DNA from: an uncultured Peptococcaceae bacterium
GTDB taxonomy: Bacteria > Bacillota > Dehalobacteriia > UBA7702
Assembly (NCBI GenBank): GCA_937919295.1
Contig: CALFRX010000023.1
Span: 1 to 5,074, forward strand
Direction of reading: 5' to 3'
Length of the DNA: 5,074 nucleotides
Shown here: piece after piece, positions 1-5,074 of the stretch
Layout of the letters: each line of letters starts with the position of its first letter
How positions within the stretch are numbered: the stretch's first letter is position 1
The notes under the pieces: model-generated
Told to the model about the DNA's origin: nothing
What the model saw: only the letters and a program-made list of their open reading frames with translations
The model's database searches: none
Made by a program: the position numbers and the translations under genes

Positions 1-1316
1 ACCTGCGCCTCTTGGGGTAGTAGCGTCTGCAGTGTGGTTTCGTAATCCGCGCTTCCCGCCAAGGCGGAAAACAGCGTGAAACCGTCGCCGCCGTTATGGT
101 TCAGGGCAAAGCGCAGTGTCTGCCGAAGCTCCCCTTTATTATATACTGTGTCCATAAACTGATCGAGTTTTTTCAGCCGATGCAGTTCCGCTGTGGCAAT
201 ATCCTTGGAGCGCACCACTTCATAAGGGGGAAACGTCTCAGCGATATAGCCGAAGCGCTCCCTTTCCCGAGCCAGTTTGGTGCCGGGGAGCAGCTTCAAA
301 AAGCCCAACTGTAAATAGTCGGGATAAAGGGATATCACCTCGTTGAAGCCCTTGACAAAGGAAGTGATATCCTCATGAGGCAGGCCGGCGATTAAATCAA
401 AATGGGTATGCAGGTTGTCCGCGGCGATCAGTTCTTGATAATATGGTTTCGTCTGTTCCCATTGGGCCAAACGGCAGCTTTCCGTTAGCGTCGCTTCGTT
501 TAAAGACTGGATGCCGATTTCCACCTGAAAATAGTCTTTCGGCGCCGACGTCAGCAAGTCCACGGTTTCCCGATCCAGCAGTTCACCCTTGAGCTCAAAG
601 TGAAAGGTGATCCCTGCTCTGTAATGCTCAAGGAGGTAACGCAGAATTTCTTTGGCCCGCTCTTTGGGAGCGTTGAAGGTGCGGTCAACAAGTTTGACTA
701 CGGAAAATTCGTGGTTAAGGAAAAAGTCGAGCTCTTTTTTGACCCGCTCCACAGGCAGGTACGCCCTGCGTTTTTCCGCCGAGGAGAGGCAGAAAGCGCA
801 GCGGTAGGGGCATCCCCTGGACGTTTCGTAATAAACGAGGCGGTGTTTTAAGCCAGGCAGATCCTCTTCTCGGTAGGGAAATTTCCAGTCCTGCGCAAAG
901 GAATGCTCTGACAAAAGCTCTAAGCTCCGCTTAGGGTCGTCTCCTCTCTCGATGGCAGTTAAAAGGTGAGCCCAAAGGGGTTCCAGCGCGCCGGAAACCA
1001 CAATACCGTAAGGGGAAAAAGCCTCGGTTGCGTAGGTGGGCTCCGGCCCACCCAAAATCAATACGGTCTTAGGCAGCGCTTCTTTCACCATGCTTAGCAG
1101 TTTGAGCACCGTCTCCCGATTCCAAAGATAAACGGAAAAGGCGATGATGTCGTAATTCCCGGCGACGATCTCATAAAAGATGCCCAGGATCGGTTCGTTG
1201 TTATTAAATTCTCTGATCTCCCCTTTCATCCCCTGGGGCAAATTCTCCCGGAGATAGTAGAGGGCGAGATTACTGTGGACAAATTGGCTGTTGACACCGA
1301 TCAATCCGATTTTCAT
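1..1316 (-). CDS. B12-binding domain radical SAM protein (DUF4080-like C-terminus), 3' end outside window
   Basis: The gene is open from ATG at 1316 to the window edge (438 complete codons, no stop). The N-terminal ~120 residues resemble a cobalamin-binding Rossmann fold: it starts MKIGLIGVNSQFVHSNLAL and has a glycine-rich ILGGPEPTY turn near residues 87-95. I see no DxHxxG motif. The radical SAM domain follows, with the cluster motif RGCPYRCAFC; cysteines 169, 173 and 176 would bind the [4Fe-4S] cluster that cleaves S-adenosylmethionine. KLVDRTFN, EIGIQSLN and LIAGLPHED are typical later blocks of this barrel. The remaining C-terminal part resembles the DUF4080 extension. ATG at 1316 is chosen because the ribosome site AGGTGA lies just upstream and the family N-terminus begins there. 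Proteins of this class are cytoplasmic and anaerobic; most have no known substrate, and I cannot assign one. The family call is firm and the reaction unknown. Confidence 0.9.
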   Translation of the reverse strand, partial: MKIGLIGVNSQFVHSNLALYYLRENLPQGMKGEIREFNNNEPILGIFYEIVAGNYDIIAFSVYLWNRETVLKLLSMVKEALPKTVLILGGPEPTYATEAFSPYGIVVSGALEPLWAHLLTAIERGDDPKRSLELLSEHSFAQDWKFPYREEDLPGLKHRLVYYETSRGCPYRCAFCLSSAEKRRAYLPVERVKKELDFFLNHEFSVVKLVDRTFNAPKERAKEILRYLLEHYRAGITFHFELKGELLDRETVDLLTSAPKDYFQVEIGIQSLNEATLTESCRLAQWEQTKPYYQELIAADNLHTHFDLIAGLPHEDITSFVKGFNEVISLYPDYLQLGFLKLLPGTKLARERERFGYIAETFPPYEVVRSKDIATAELHRLKKLDQFMDTVYNKGELRQTLRFALNHNGGDGFTLFSALAGSADYETTLQTLLPQEAQ

Positions 1317-1321
1317 ATCCA

Positions 1322-1373
1322 TCACCTATTCTATTATAGCAGAAGAAAACCAAAAAACACAGGGGCGCGTTCC
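1322..1373 (-). promoter_or_regulatory. Promoter and ribosome site of the radical SAM gene
   Basis: On the minus strand a perfect -10 box TATAAT occupies 1338-1333, followed by the Shine-Dalgarno AGGTGA (about 1327-1322) and ATG at 1316. The leader would be very short. No good -35 box is present at 17-18 bp: the sequence there is CTGTGT or TGTGTT. Just upstream is GGAACGCGCC (1373-1364), which also occurs upstream of the msrAB promoter. The weak -35 together with a shared upstream element suggests activator help, but that is inference. Confidence 0.5.
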
Positions 1374-1531
1374 CTATCTTCTGCCGACAAAGCATTCCGC
1401 GATGGCGTACCCTCTGTGACTGCTGCATATAGTTTATACGTTAACATAAAACAGATGAGAAATCAAACTTCTAACTAAATCATAAAGATACAAAAGAGAC
1501 GCCGCAAAGGCGTCTCTTGCACAAATTGTAT
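1339..1531. other. Intergenic region between coat gene and radical SAM gene
   Basis: The stretch between the coat protein stop (1532) and the radical SAM start (1316) is about 215 bp. It holds the coat gene terminator at its right end and the radical SAM promoter at its left end. The 100 bp between them (about 1375-1480) are AT-rich near the terminator. I find no supported gene or RNA there. A 67-codon plus-strand reading frame runs into the radical SAM gene and has no ribosome site. Confidence 0.6.
1491..1518 (-). terminator. Intrinsic terminator of the msrAB-coat protein unit
   Basis: A perfect 10 bp stem AAGAGACGCC/GGCGTCTCTT (1494-1503 with 1509-1518) encloses a 5-nt loop. Read on the minus strand it is followed by TTTTGTATCTTTATG, a T-rich tail. 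It starts 14 bp after the coat protein stop codon, the expected place for a rho-independent terminator of that gene. The plus-strand side lacks a T run, so it probably works in one direction. Confidence 0.88.
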
Positions 1532-2011
1532 TCAGCGGTACATGCCGTTGATCTCCATATAGTTATAGATCTGTTCACCATGCTGCTGCTCTTCTTTTTG
1601 AATGTGGTTCAAGGCTTCGCGGATGGCAGGGTCTTTGAATTCAAAAATACCGGTGTTATATACGGAGGAAACATGCTTTTCCGTGGATAACGCGTCTGTA
1701 CAGAGATAACTATCCTGCTGTTTGTTTTGGTTCGATTCATAATACGTATAGGAGGGTGTAATCTGCTGTTGCGGCTGCTGAGATTGCTGTTGACCGCTGC
1801 TCCCGGCGGATTGCATCATCGGCACGCTGCCGTTCATAATCTGTTCAAGGGTTCTTAAATGCTGTTCTTCCTGTCGTCCCAAACGTGAAAATAGAGTTTT
1901 CAGTTGCATGTCACTGGCATCACTGGAATATTTCGTGTATTTTTCAATACAGATCTGTTCCTGTTCCTTCAAATCACCTAAAAGCGACGCTTCTTTTTGT
2001 GTTAAATTCAT
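1532..2011 (-). CDS. CotF-family spore coat protein with ferritin-like fold
   Basis: This 159-residue protein matches the CotF/COG5577 type of spore coat protein, a structural component of the endospore coat made in the mother cell. The diagnostic C-terminal block is ALSTEKHVSSVYNTGIFEF, then ALNHIQKEEQQHGEQIY and the ending NGMYR. Two helical-hairpin halves (about 8-60 and 103-155) flank a glutamine-rich linker at residues 73-83. Each half carries E-x29-E-x2-H: E18, E48, H51 and E111, E141, H144, the pattern of dimetal ligands in ferritin-like proteins. ATG at 2011 is supported by GAGGTGA 7 nt upstream. It lies 69 bp downstream of msrAB with no terminator between, and its own terminator follows. 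No signal peptide or membrane segment is seen, as expected for coat proteins. The family call is strong; metal binding is inferred. Confidence 0.88.
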   Translation of the reverse strand: MNLTQKEASLLGDLKEQEQICIEKYTKYSSDASDMQLKTLFSRLGRQEEQHLRTLEQIMNGSVPMMQSAGSSGQQQSQQPQQQITPSYTYYESNQNKQQDSYLCTDALSTEKHVSSVYNTGIFEFKDPAIREALNHIQKEEQQHGEQIYNYMEINGMYR

Positions 2012-2029
2012 ATAACAATCACCTCGCTC

Positions 2030-2059
2030 TTATTATGCGGCGCTGAGAAGAAAATATAC
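2030..2059 (-). promoter_or_regulatory. Possible sporulation (sigma-E-like) promoter of the coat gene
   Basis: On the minus strand GTATATT (2059-2053) is followed after 15 nt by CATAATAA (2037-2030), then GAGGTGA and the coat gene ATG. As I recall the Bacillus sigma-E consensus, the -35 is K-M-ATATT and the -10 is CATACAMT, so GTATATT is a near match and CATA is retained. The spacing is at the long end. The element would allow mother-cell expression of the coat gene independent of msrAB. The match is imperfect and the assignment tentative. Confidence 0.35.
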
Positions 2060-2080
2060 ATAATTTTCCGGTGTACTGCC

Positions 2081-3031
2081 TCACTTTACCAAGAAAAGCA
2101 AATGTCCATACCCCTCCTGCTCCATCTCCTCTTTGGGGATGAATTTAAGCGAAGCACTGTTGATGCAGTAACGCAAACCGCCGGTTTTGCGCGGCCCATC
2201 GTTGAAAACATGACCCAAATGAGCATCGCCGACACGGCTGCGCACCTCGGTGCGGCGCATGCCGAAGGAAGCATCCGCCTTTTCTCTGAGTACATTGGGA
2301 TCAATGGGCTTTGCAAAGCTGGGCCAGCCACAGCCGGATTCAAATTTATCGTCAGATGAGAAAAGCGGCTCGCCGGTGGTGATGTCCACATAGATGCCGG
2401 GGCGAAATGAATGGAAAAACTCGTTTTGAAAAGGAGGCTCGGTGGCGTTATGCTGGGTGACTTCATACTGGCTTGGCGTCAACTGCGCCTTTAAGCGTTC
2501 CTTTTCCGGCAATGAGTAGTCCATGGGGTTTACCAGCGCTTTCGCGGCCTTTGCAAATTTTTCTTGGGAAATGTGGCAGTATCCCCCCTTATGCTTATTT
2601 AAATACTGCTGATGATACGCTTCCGCCCTTTTGAATTGGTACAGAGGTTTTACCTCAACAGCAATGGGTTCCGGGTAACGCGCCTGCAAGACGCCAAAAG
2701 ACGCGTCGATCACCGCTTTGTCCTTTGGGTCGGTATAATAGATGCCCGTTCGGTACTGGGGGCCGAAATCACCTCCCTGGTGATTGACGGCGACCGGGTC
2801 GATGGCGTCATAATAGAGGGTCAACAAAAAATCGAGAGCTACCTTTTCAGGATCGTAAACAACGCGTACCGTTTCGGCATGACCTGTGTCACCGCAGCAG
2901 ACTTCCTCATAAGTAGGATTTTCTGTATTGCCGTTGGCATAACCGACCGCGGTCTCCAGCACTCCGTATATGGACGCAAGATATTTTTCCATGCCCCAAA
3001 AGCAACCGCCTGCCAAATAAATTTCCGCCAT
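2081..3031 (-). CDS. msrAB: Bifunctional peptide methionine sulfoxide reductase MsrA/MsrB
   Basis: This 316-residue fusion reduces both stereoisomers of methionine sulfoxide in oxidised proteins, normally at the expense of thioredoxin. Residues 1 to ~160 are MsrA: GGCFWG gives catalytic Cys10, GHAE is at 50-53, EAYHQQYL at 137-144, and Cys152 (GGYCHIS) is a candidate recycling cysteine. After a linker with the MsrB-type YEVTQHNATEPPF, residues ~186-316 form MsrB: SGCGWPSF with probable resolving Cys234, DAHLGHVF, and RYCINSASLKFIP with catalytic Cys289. The four zinc-binding cysteines of zinc-type MsrB are absent, as in PilB-type fusions. There is no signal peptide, so the enzyme should be cytoplasmic. 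ATG at 3031 has a strong AAGGAGG (3044-3038) 6 nt upstream. It is the first gene of a likely two-gene unit with the coat protein, so it may protect the developing spore or serve general oxidative-stress repair. Confidence 0.97.
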   Translation of the reverse strand: MAEIYLAGGCFWGMEKYLASIYGVLETAVGYANGNTENPTYEEVCCGDTGHAETVRVVYDPEKVALDFLLTLYYDAIDPVAVNHQGGDFGPQYRTGIYYTDPKDKAVIDASFGVLQARYPEPIAVEVKPLYQFKRAEAYHQQYLNKHKGGYCHISQEKFAKAAKALVNPMDYSLPEKERLKAQLTPSQYEVTQHNATEPPFQNEFFHSFRPGIYVDITTGEPLFSSDDKFESGCGWPSFAKPIDPNVLREKADASFGMRRTEVRSRVGDAHLGHVFNDGPRKTGGLRYCINSASLKFIPKEEMEQEGYGHLLFLVK

Positions 3032-3108
3032 GGCGTGCCTCCTTCCATTTCAAATCAGGCTTTTTCCATATCTACTCTTTTTGATTAATCATACCCTGTT
3101 TTGCGTTC

Positions 3109-3148
3109 ATTATAATATAGAAAGACCAGGAAAAGCAAGGCGCGTTCC
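3109..3148 (-). promoter_or_regulatory. Probable msrAB promoter with upstream shared element
   Basis: On the minus strand TTGCTT (3138-3133) and a perfect TATAAT (3114-3109) are 18 nt apart, a plausible sigma-A promoter with a leader of about 70 nt before the msrAB ATG. Immediately upstream is GGAACGCGCC (3148-3139), shared with the radical SAM promoter. TTCCTG and CAGGAA (3150-3145 and 3132-3127 in opposite orientation) also form a short interrupted inverted repeat around the -35. A second possible -10, TATGAT (3093-3088), has no convincing -35. Confidence 0.5.
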
Positions 3149-3192
3149 TGATTCTTTGTTTGGCGGGGAAAAAAGTGATACCTGAAAATTTA

Positions 3193-3227
3193 AAAGCCCA
3201 ATTCAGCATGAAACTGAACTGGGCTTT
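3193..3227 (-). terminator. Intrinsic terminator downstream of the MerR-family gene
   Basis: A 14 bp stem pairs 3193-3206 with 3214-3227 around a 7-nt loop. On the minus strand the single odd pair is G-U, so the RNA stem is unbroken, and it is followed by TTTTAAATTTTC. It begins 39 bp after the MerR-family stop codon. On the plus strand the same pair is A-C and no T run follows, which supports minus-strand action. It insulates the methyltransferase/regulator genes from msrAB. Confidence 0.9.
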
Positions 3228-3265
3228 CACGTGTCTACTTTCCTTGATAGGCCTGTGGCTCAACT

Positions 3266-4057
3266 TTAATCTTGCAATTTACCAAAGGGAAAATAAGCTT
3301 CATAAAAATGACAACGCTTATTATCTCGACGAAATGTCAGCAGATAACGGATATATACCTTTTCACCACAGGAAACCCCCTGATCTTTCCCGAGCGCCAA
3401 AACCGATTCCAGAATCGACGGGTCTTTCATCTCCTTATCACTAATGAAAGAAGTATAAAGATATCGCTGATTAACAATTTTATGATATCTTATGGATGGA
3501 AACTCTTCATCTAATATTGAAACGAAATGTTTCCCGATCATCATAGGAGACTCTTCATAAATCGTAGTATCATCCGTAATCCTGAACTTACTCACCCAAT
3601 AGCTGACGGAAAAGAGAGCGGAATGGATGTTCATATGAAGCTCCTTTTCCGGATAAAAAAGATAGACCGGTTTGTTCAGAACCATTTCGGCGAATTTGTT
3701 TTGGTAAGATAAGGCGTGCTTAATCTGGACCTCAAAATCACGGAGCATGTCCAAGGATTCCATTCGACGATGAATTTCCTCTTCAAATAAATCGTTTTGA
3801 TGGGAATAGACGTTTATATATTCATCGAGAGAATCGGCGTAGATAATATCATGAATCTCATCGACATTGGCATTGAGACAATTACGGAAAAAAGACACGT
3901 CAATCAATTCCAAAAGATCTGCTCCACTATAATAGCTATACCCATTATTCTCGTTTCTTTTGGATGAAATCAAACCCTTTTCGGTATAGTAACGCATGGC
4001 GGAACGGCTGATTCCCAAAAGATTCCGGACTTCAACAGGAGACATTTCCTTTATCAT
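3266..4057 (-). CDS. MerR-family transcriptional regulator
   Basis: This 263-residue cytoplasmic DNA-binding protein has a MerR-type winged helix-turn-helix at the N-terminus. Residues 6-19 (SPVEVRNLLGISRS) are the first helix-turn-helix, MRYYTEKGLI (21-30) is the hallmark segment, and NGYSYYS (39-45) lies in the wing, followed by DLLELIDVSFFRNC. A helical, charged stretch at about 75-115 probably forms the dimerising coiled coil. The remaining ~150 residues are a large C-terminal domain that I do not recognise; it is aromatic-rich (YLFYPEKELHM, FYEAYFPFG) and could bind a small molecule. There is no cysteine pattern of the metal- or redox-sensing MerR types. ATG at 4057 is supported by AAGGA about 11 nt upstream, somewhat distant. 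It follows the MttB-like gene by 62 bp, so it may regulate that gene in response to a methylated amine or related substrate. The family is secure; the target and ligand are inferred. Confidence 0.88.
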   Translation of the reverse strand: MIKEMSPVEVRNLLGISRSAMRYYTEKGLISSKRNENNGYSYYSGADLLELIDVSFFRNCLNANVDEIHDIIYADSLDEYINVYSHQNDLFEEEIHRRMESLDMLRDFEVQIKHALSYQNKFAEMVLNKPVYLFYPEKELHMNIHSALFSVSYWVSKFRITDDTTIYEESPMMIGKHFVSILDEEFPSIRYHKIVNQRYLYTSFISDKEMKDPSILESVLALGKDQGVSCGEKVYIRYLLTFRRDNKRCHFYEAYFPFGKLQD

Positions 4058-4061
4058 AATT

Positions 4062-4123
4062 TCACAATTCCTTAACTGCTTTTGCTATGCGGAAATCATA
4101 TCACATCACTAATTTTAACTCAA
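4062..4123 (-). promoter_or_regulatory. MerR-gene promoter with imperfect direct repeats
   Basis: On the minus strand TTGAGT (4123-4118) and TATGAT (4100-4095) are separated by exactly 17 nt, a good sigma-A promoter. Its -35 overlaps the TGA stop of the methyltransferase gene. Two imperfect direct repeats occur, AGTTAAAATTAGTGA (4120-4106) and AGTTAAGGAATTGTGA (4077-4062). The first lies at the promoter and the second covers the ribosome site. They could be an operator for autoregulation, but the match is gapped and this is speculative. No terminator lies in the 62 bp gap. Confidence 0.5.
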
Positions 4124-5074
4124 GCTCTTTCAATCTTGCCAATATATGCAAGTATATCTTTTTCCTGTTCGGCATCGAGGAGACTATTCGGTGCGGATTC
4201 GAGGATATGAAGAACCTTCGCGTGAGCAACTTCCACAACGTCCTTGGAGCCATCGCCTTCCCAGGCGTCACTGGAGCGCCAATCGGAAACACTCGGCTGC
4301 CAACCTTCACGAACATGCAGCATCGTGGATTCTTCGGTGAGGAAGTCCTGACAAGGTTTGCAGCCCATAAGTTCTTTCATGCCCATGTATTCTTCGGTGG
4401 TGTTCATGCCGTTGAGGATGAAGCGTACCCTGTCTACAAGTTCGTTGTCGAGGACGCATTTTTCCAGAGAAGTGGTCATCAGGTTGGAGAGAGCGCCGAC
4501 GGTTTGGCTGGTCAGGTTAACGCCTGCCAATGCGCAGAAGAGGAAACTCTGCATGGATTCCATACCTGCCTGGAAGTCGATGGTCTTGGAACTGGTAACG
4601 CCGGTCTGAGAACGAGCCGGCAGGTTGTAGAATTCACGATACATCTGAATGCAGGCGCCGAGCATCAGGGTACTGTCAGGGGAAGAACATTCCCAGGTAG
4701 CATAACGCATGTTGCCGGAGGTCAGCGTCGAAGAGGTAATCATCGGCACGCCGGAACGCACCAGCTGAGCATAAACAAGGCCGGCGAGGGTTTCGGTGAC
4801 GTCGAGGATAACGGTGGAATAAAGATAAATCGGAGCAGTGATACCATTCATCGGTGCGGAAACGAGGCAGATCGGCTGATTATTTTCGGCGAATACGCGG
4901 ATGCCTTCGCAAGCGAATTCCGAATAGAATAGCGGAGAGTTCGGAGTAGCGATATGCCAGGTTAAATAATGCTCTTTGACATACCCTTCTTTGCCGTAGG
5001 CAACGTCGAAGAGTTTCAAACATTCTTCTTTTTCCTGGATGGTGTCAAGTTCCATGGGGCTGAGAATCGGCTTG
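4120..5074 (-). CDS. MttB-family corrinoid-dependent methyltransferase, non-pyrrolysine type, 5' end outside window
   Basis: The reading frame is open to the window edge (KPILSP precedes the first in-window ATG at 5055), so that ATG is internal and about 317 codons are visible of a family length near 480. It resembles the C-terminal two thirds of trimethylamine methyltransferase MttB: SAPMNGITAPIYLYST corresponds to the PM-G-xxP-T block, followed by QLVRSGVPMI, then TGVTSSKTIDFQAGMESM and ALAGVNLT. These TIM-barrel enzymes move a methyl group from a quaternary amine (for example glycine betaine, proline betaine or carnitine) to a corrinoid protein. The visible part contains no in-frame TAG, so unlike archaeal MttB it does not encode pyrrolysine there; the stop is TGA. 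I cannot predict the substrate. The partner corrinoid protein must lie outside the window. The adjacent MerR regulator fits substrate-responsive control. Confidence 0.9.
   Translation of the reverse strand, partial: KPILSPMELDTIQEKEECLKLFDVAYGKEGYVKEHYLTWHIATPNSPLFYSEFACEGIRVFAENNQPICLVSAPMNGITAPIYLYSTVILDVTETLAGLVYAQLVRSGVPMITSSTLTSGNMRYATWECSSPDSTLMLGACIQMYREFYNLPARSQTGVTSSKTIDFQAGMESMQSFLFCALAGVNLTSQTVGALSNLMTTSLEKCVLDNELVDRVRFILNGMNTTEEYMGMKELMGCKPCQDFLTEESTMLHVREGWQPSVSDWRSSDAWEGDGSKDVVEVAHAKVLHILESAPNSLLDAEQEKDILAYIGKIERA

Noticed and set aside
600..851. Plus-strand frames within 96-851
   Set aside because: They lie antisense to the radical SAM gene, whose cysteine motif and neighbouring blocks are unmistakable.
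2671..2684. AACGCGCC inside msrAB as a third copy of the promoter word
   Set aside because: It is only 8 of 10 bases, on the opposite strand, and lies in coding sequence with no adjacent TATAAT.
2612..3088. Plus-strand frame of 158 codons opposite msrAB
   Set aside because: It is a shadow of the clearly recognised MsrA domain.
3072..3263. 63-codon minus-strand frame between the regulator and msrAB
   Set aside because: It runs through the terminator hairpin and the msrAB promoter, and has no family signature.
4087..4932. Long plus-strand open frame of 281 codons opposite the methyltransferase gene
   Set aside because: The minus-strand frame matches the MttB family along its length, whereas this translation is low-similarity, rich in H, G and F, and lacks a ribosome site.
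5053..5055. ATG at 5055 as the start of the methyltransferase gene
   Set aside because: The frame is open upstream to the window edge with family-like sequence (KPILSP), there is no ribosome site, and the family is far longer.

Overview
The window looks like the chromosome of an anaerobic, endospore-forming, low-to-moderate GC Firmicute. The evidence is a CotF-type spore coat protein, a cobalamin-binding radical SAM enzyme of a type common in clostridia and Negativicutes, and an MttB-superfamily (corrinoid-dependent) methyltransferase without pyrrolysine. A Sporomusa-like or Desulfitobacterium-like organism would fit, but the sequence alone does not settle the genus. All five genes lie on the minus strand and the intergenic gaps are short, so the window is read from right to left.

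Right part (5074 to 3193): the C-terminal two thirds of an MttB-family methyltransferase enters from the window edge and stops at 4120. A MerR-family regulator (4057-3266) follows 62 bp later and ends in a strong intrinsic terminator (hairpin 3193-3227). The regulator appears to have its own sigma-A-like promoter overlapping the methyltransferase stop codon, but nothing separates the two genes, so readthrough is likely. The pairing suggests that the regulator controls quaternary-amine or other methyl-donor metabolism.

Middle part (3138 to 1491): a bifunctional methionine sulfoxide reductase MsrAB (3031-2081) is followed after 69 bp by a ferritin-like spore coat protein (2011-1532). No terminator lies between them and a clear one closes the pair (1494-1518). 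A sporulation-type promoter may add separate expression of the coat gene. The coat protein carries two E-x29-E-x2-H half-sites, which together could form a dimetal centre.

Left part (1338 to 1): a B12-binding radical SAM protein (DUF4080-like C-terminus) starts at 1316 and leaves the window before its stop. Its promoter and the msrAB promoter both carry the 10-mer GGAACGCGCC about 25 bp upstream of a perfect TATAAT, the most unusual regulatory signal here.

I see no tRNA, rRNA, CRISPR array, insertion sequence or obvious defence system. The region is mostly ordinary chromosomal housekeeping and metabolism.
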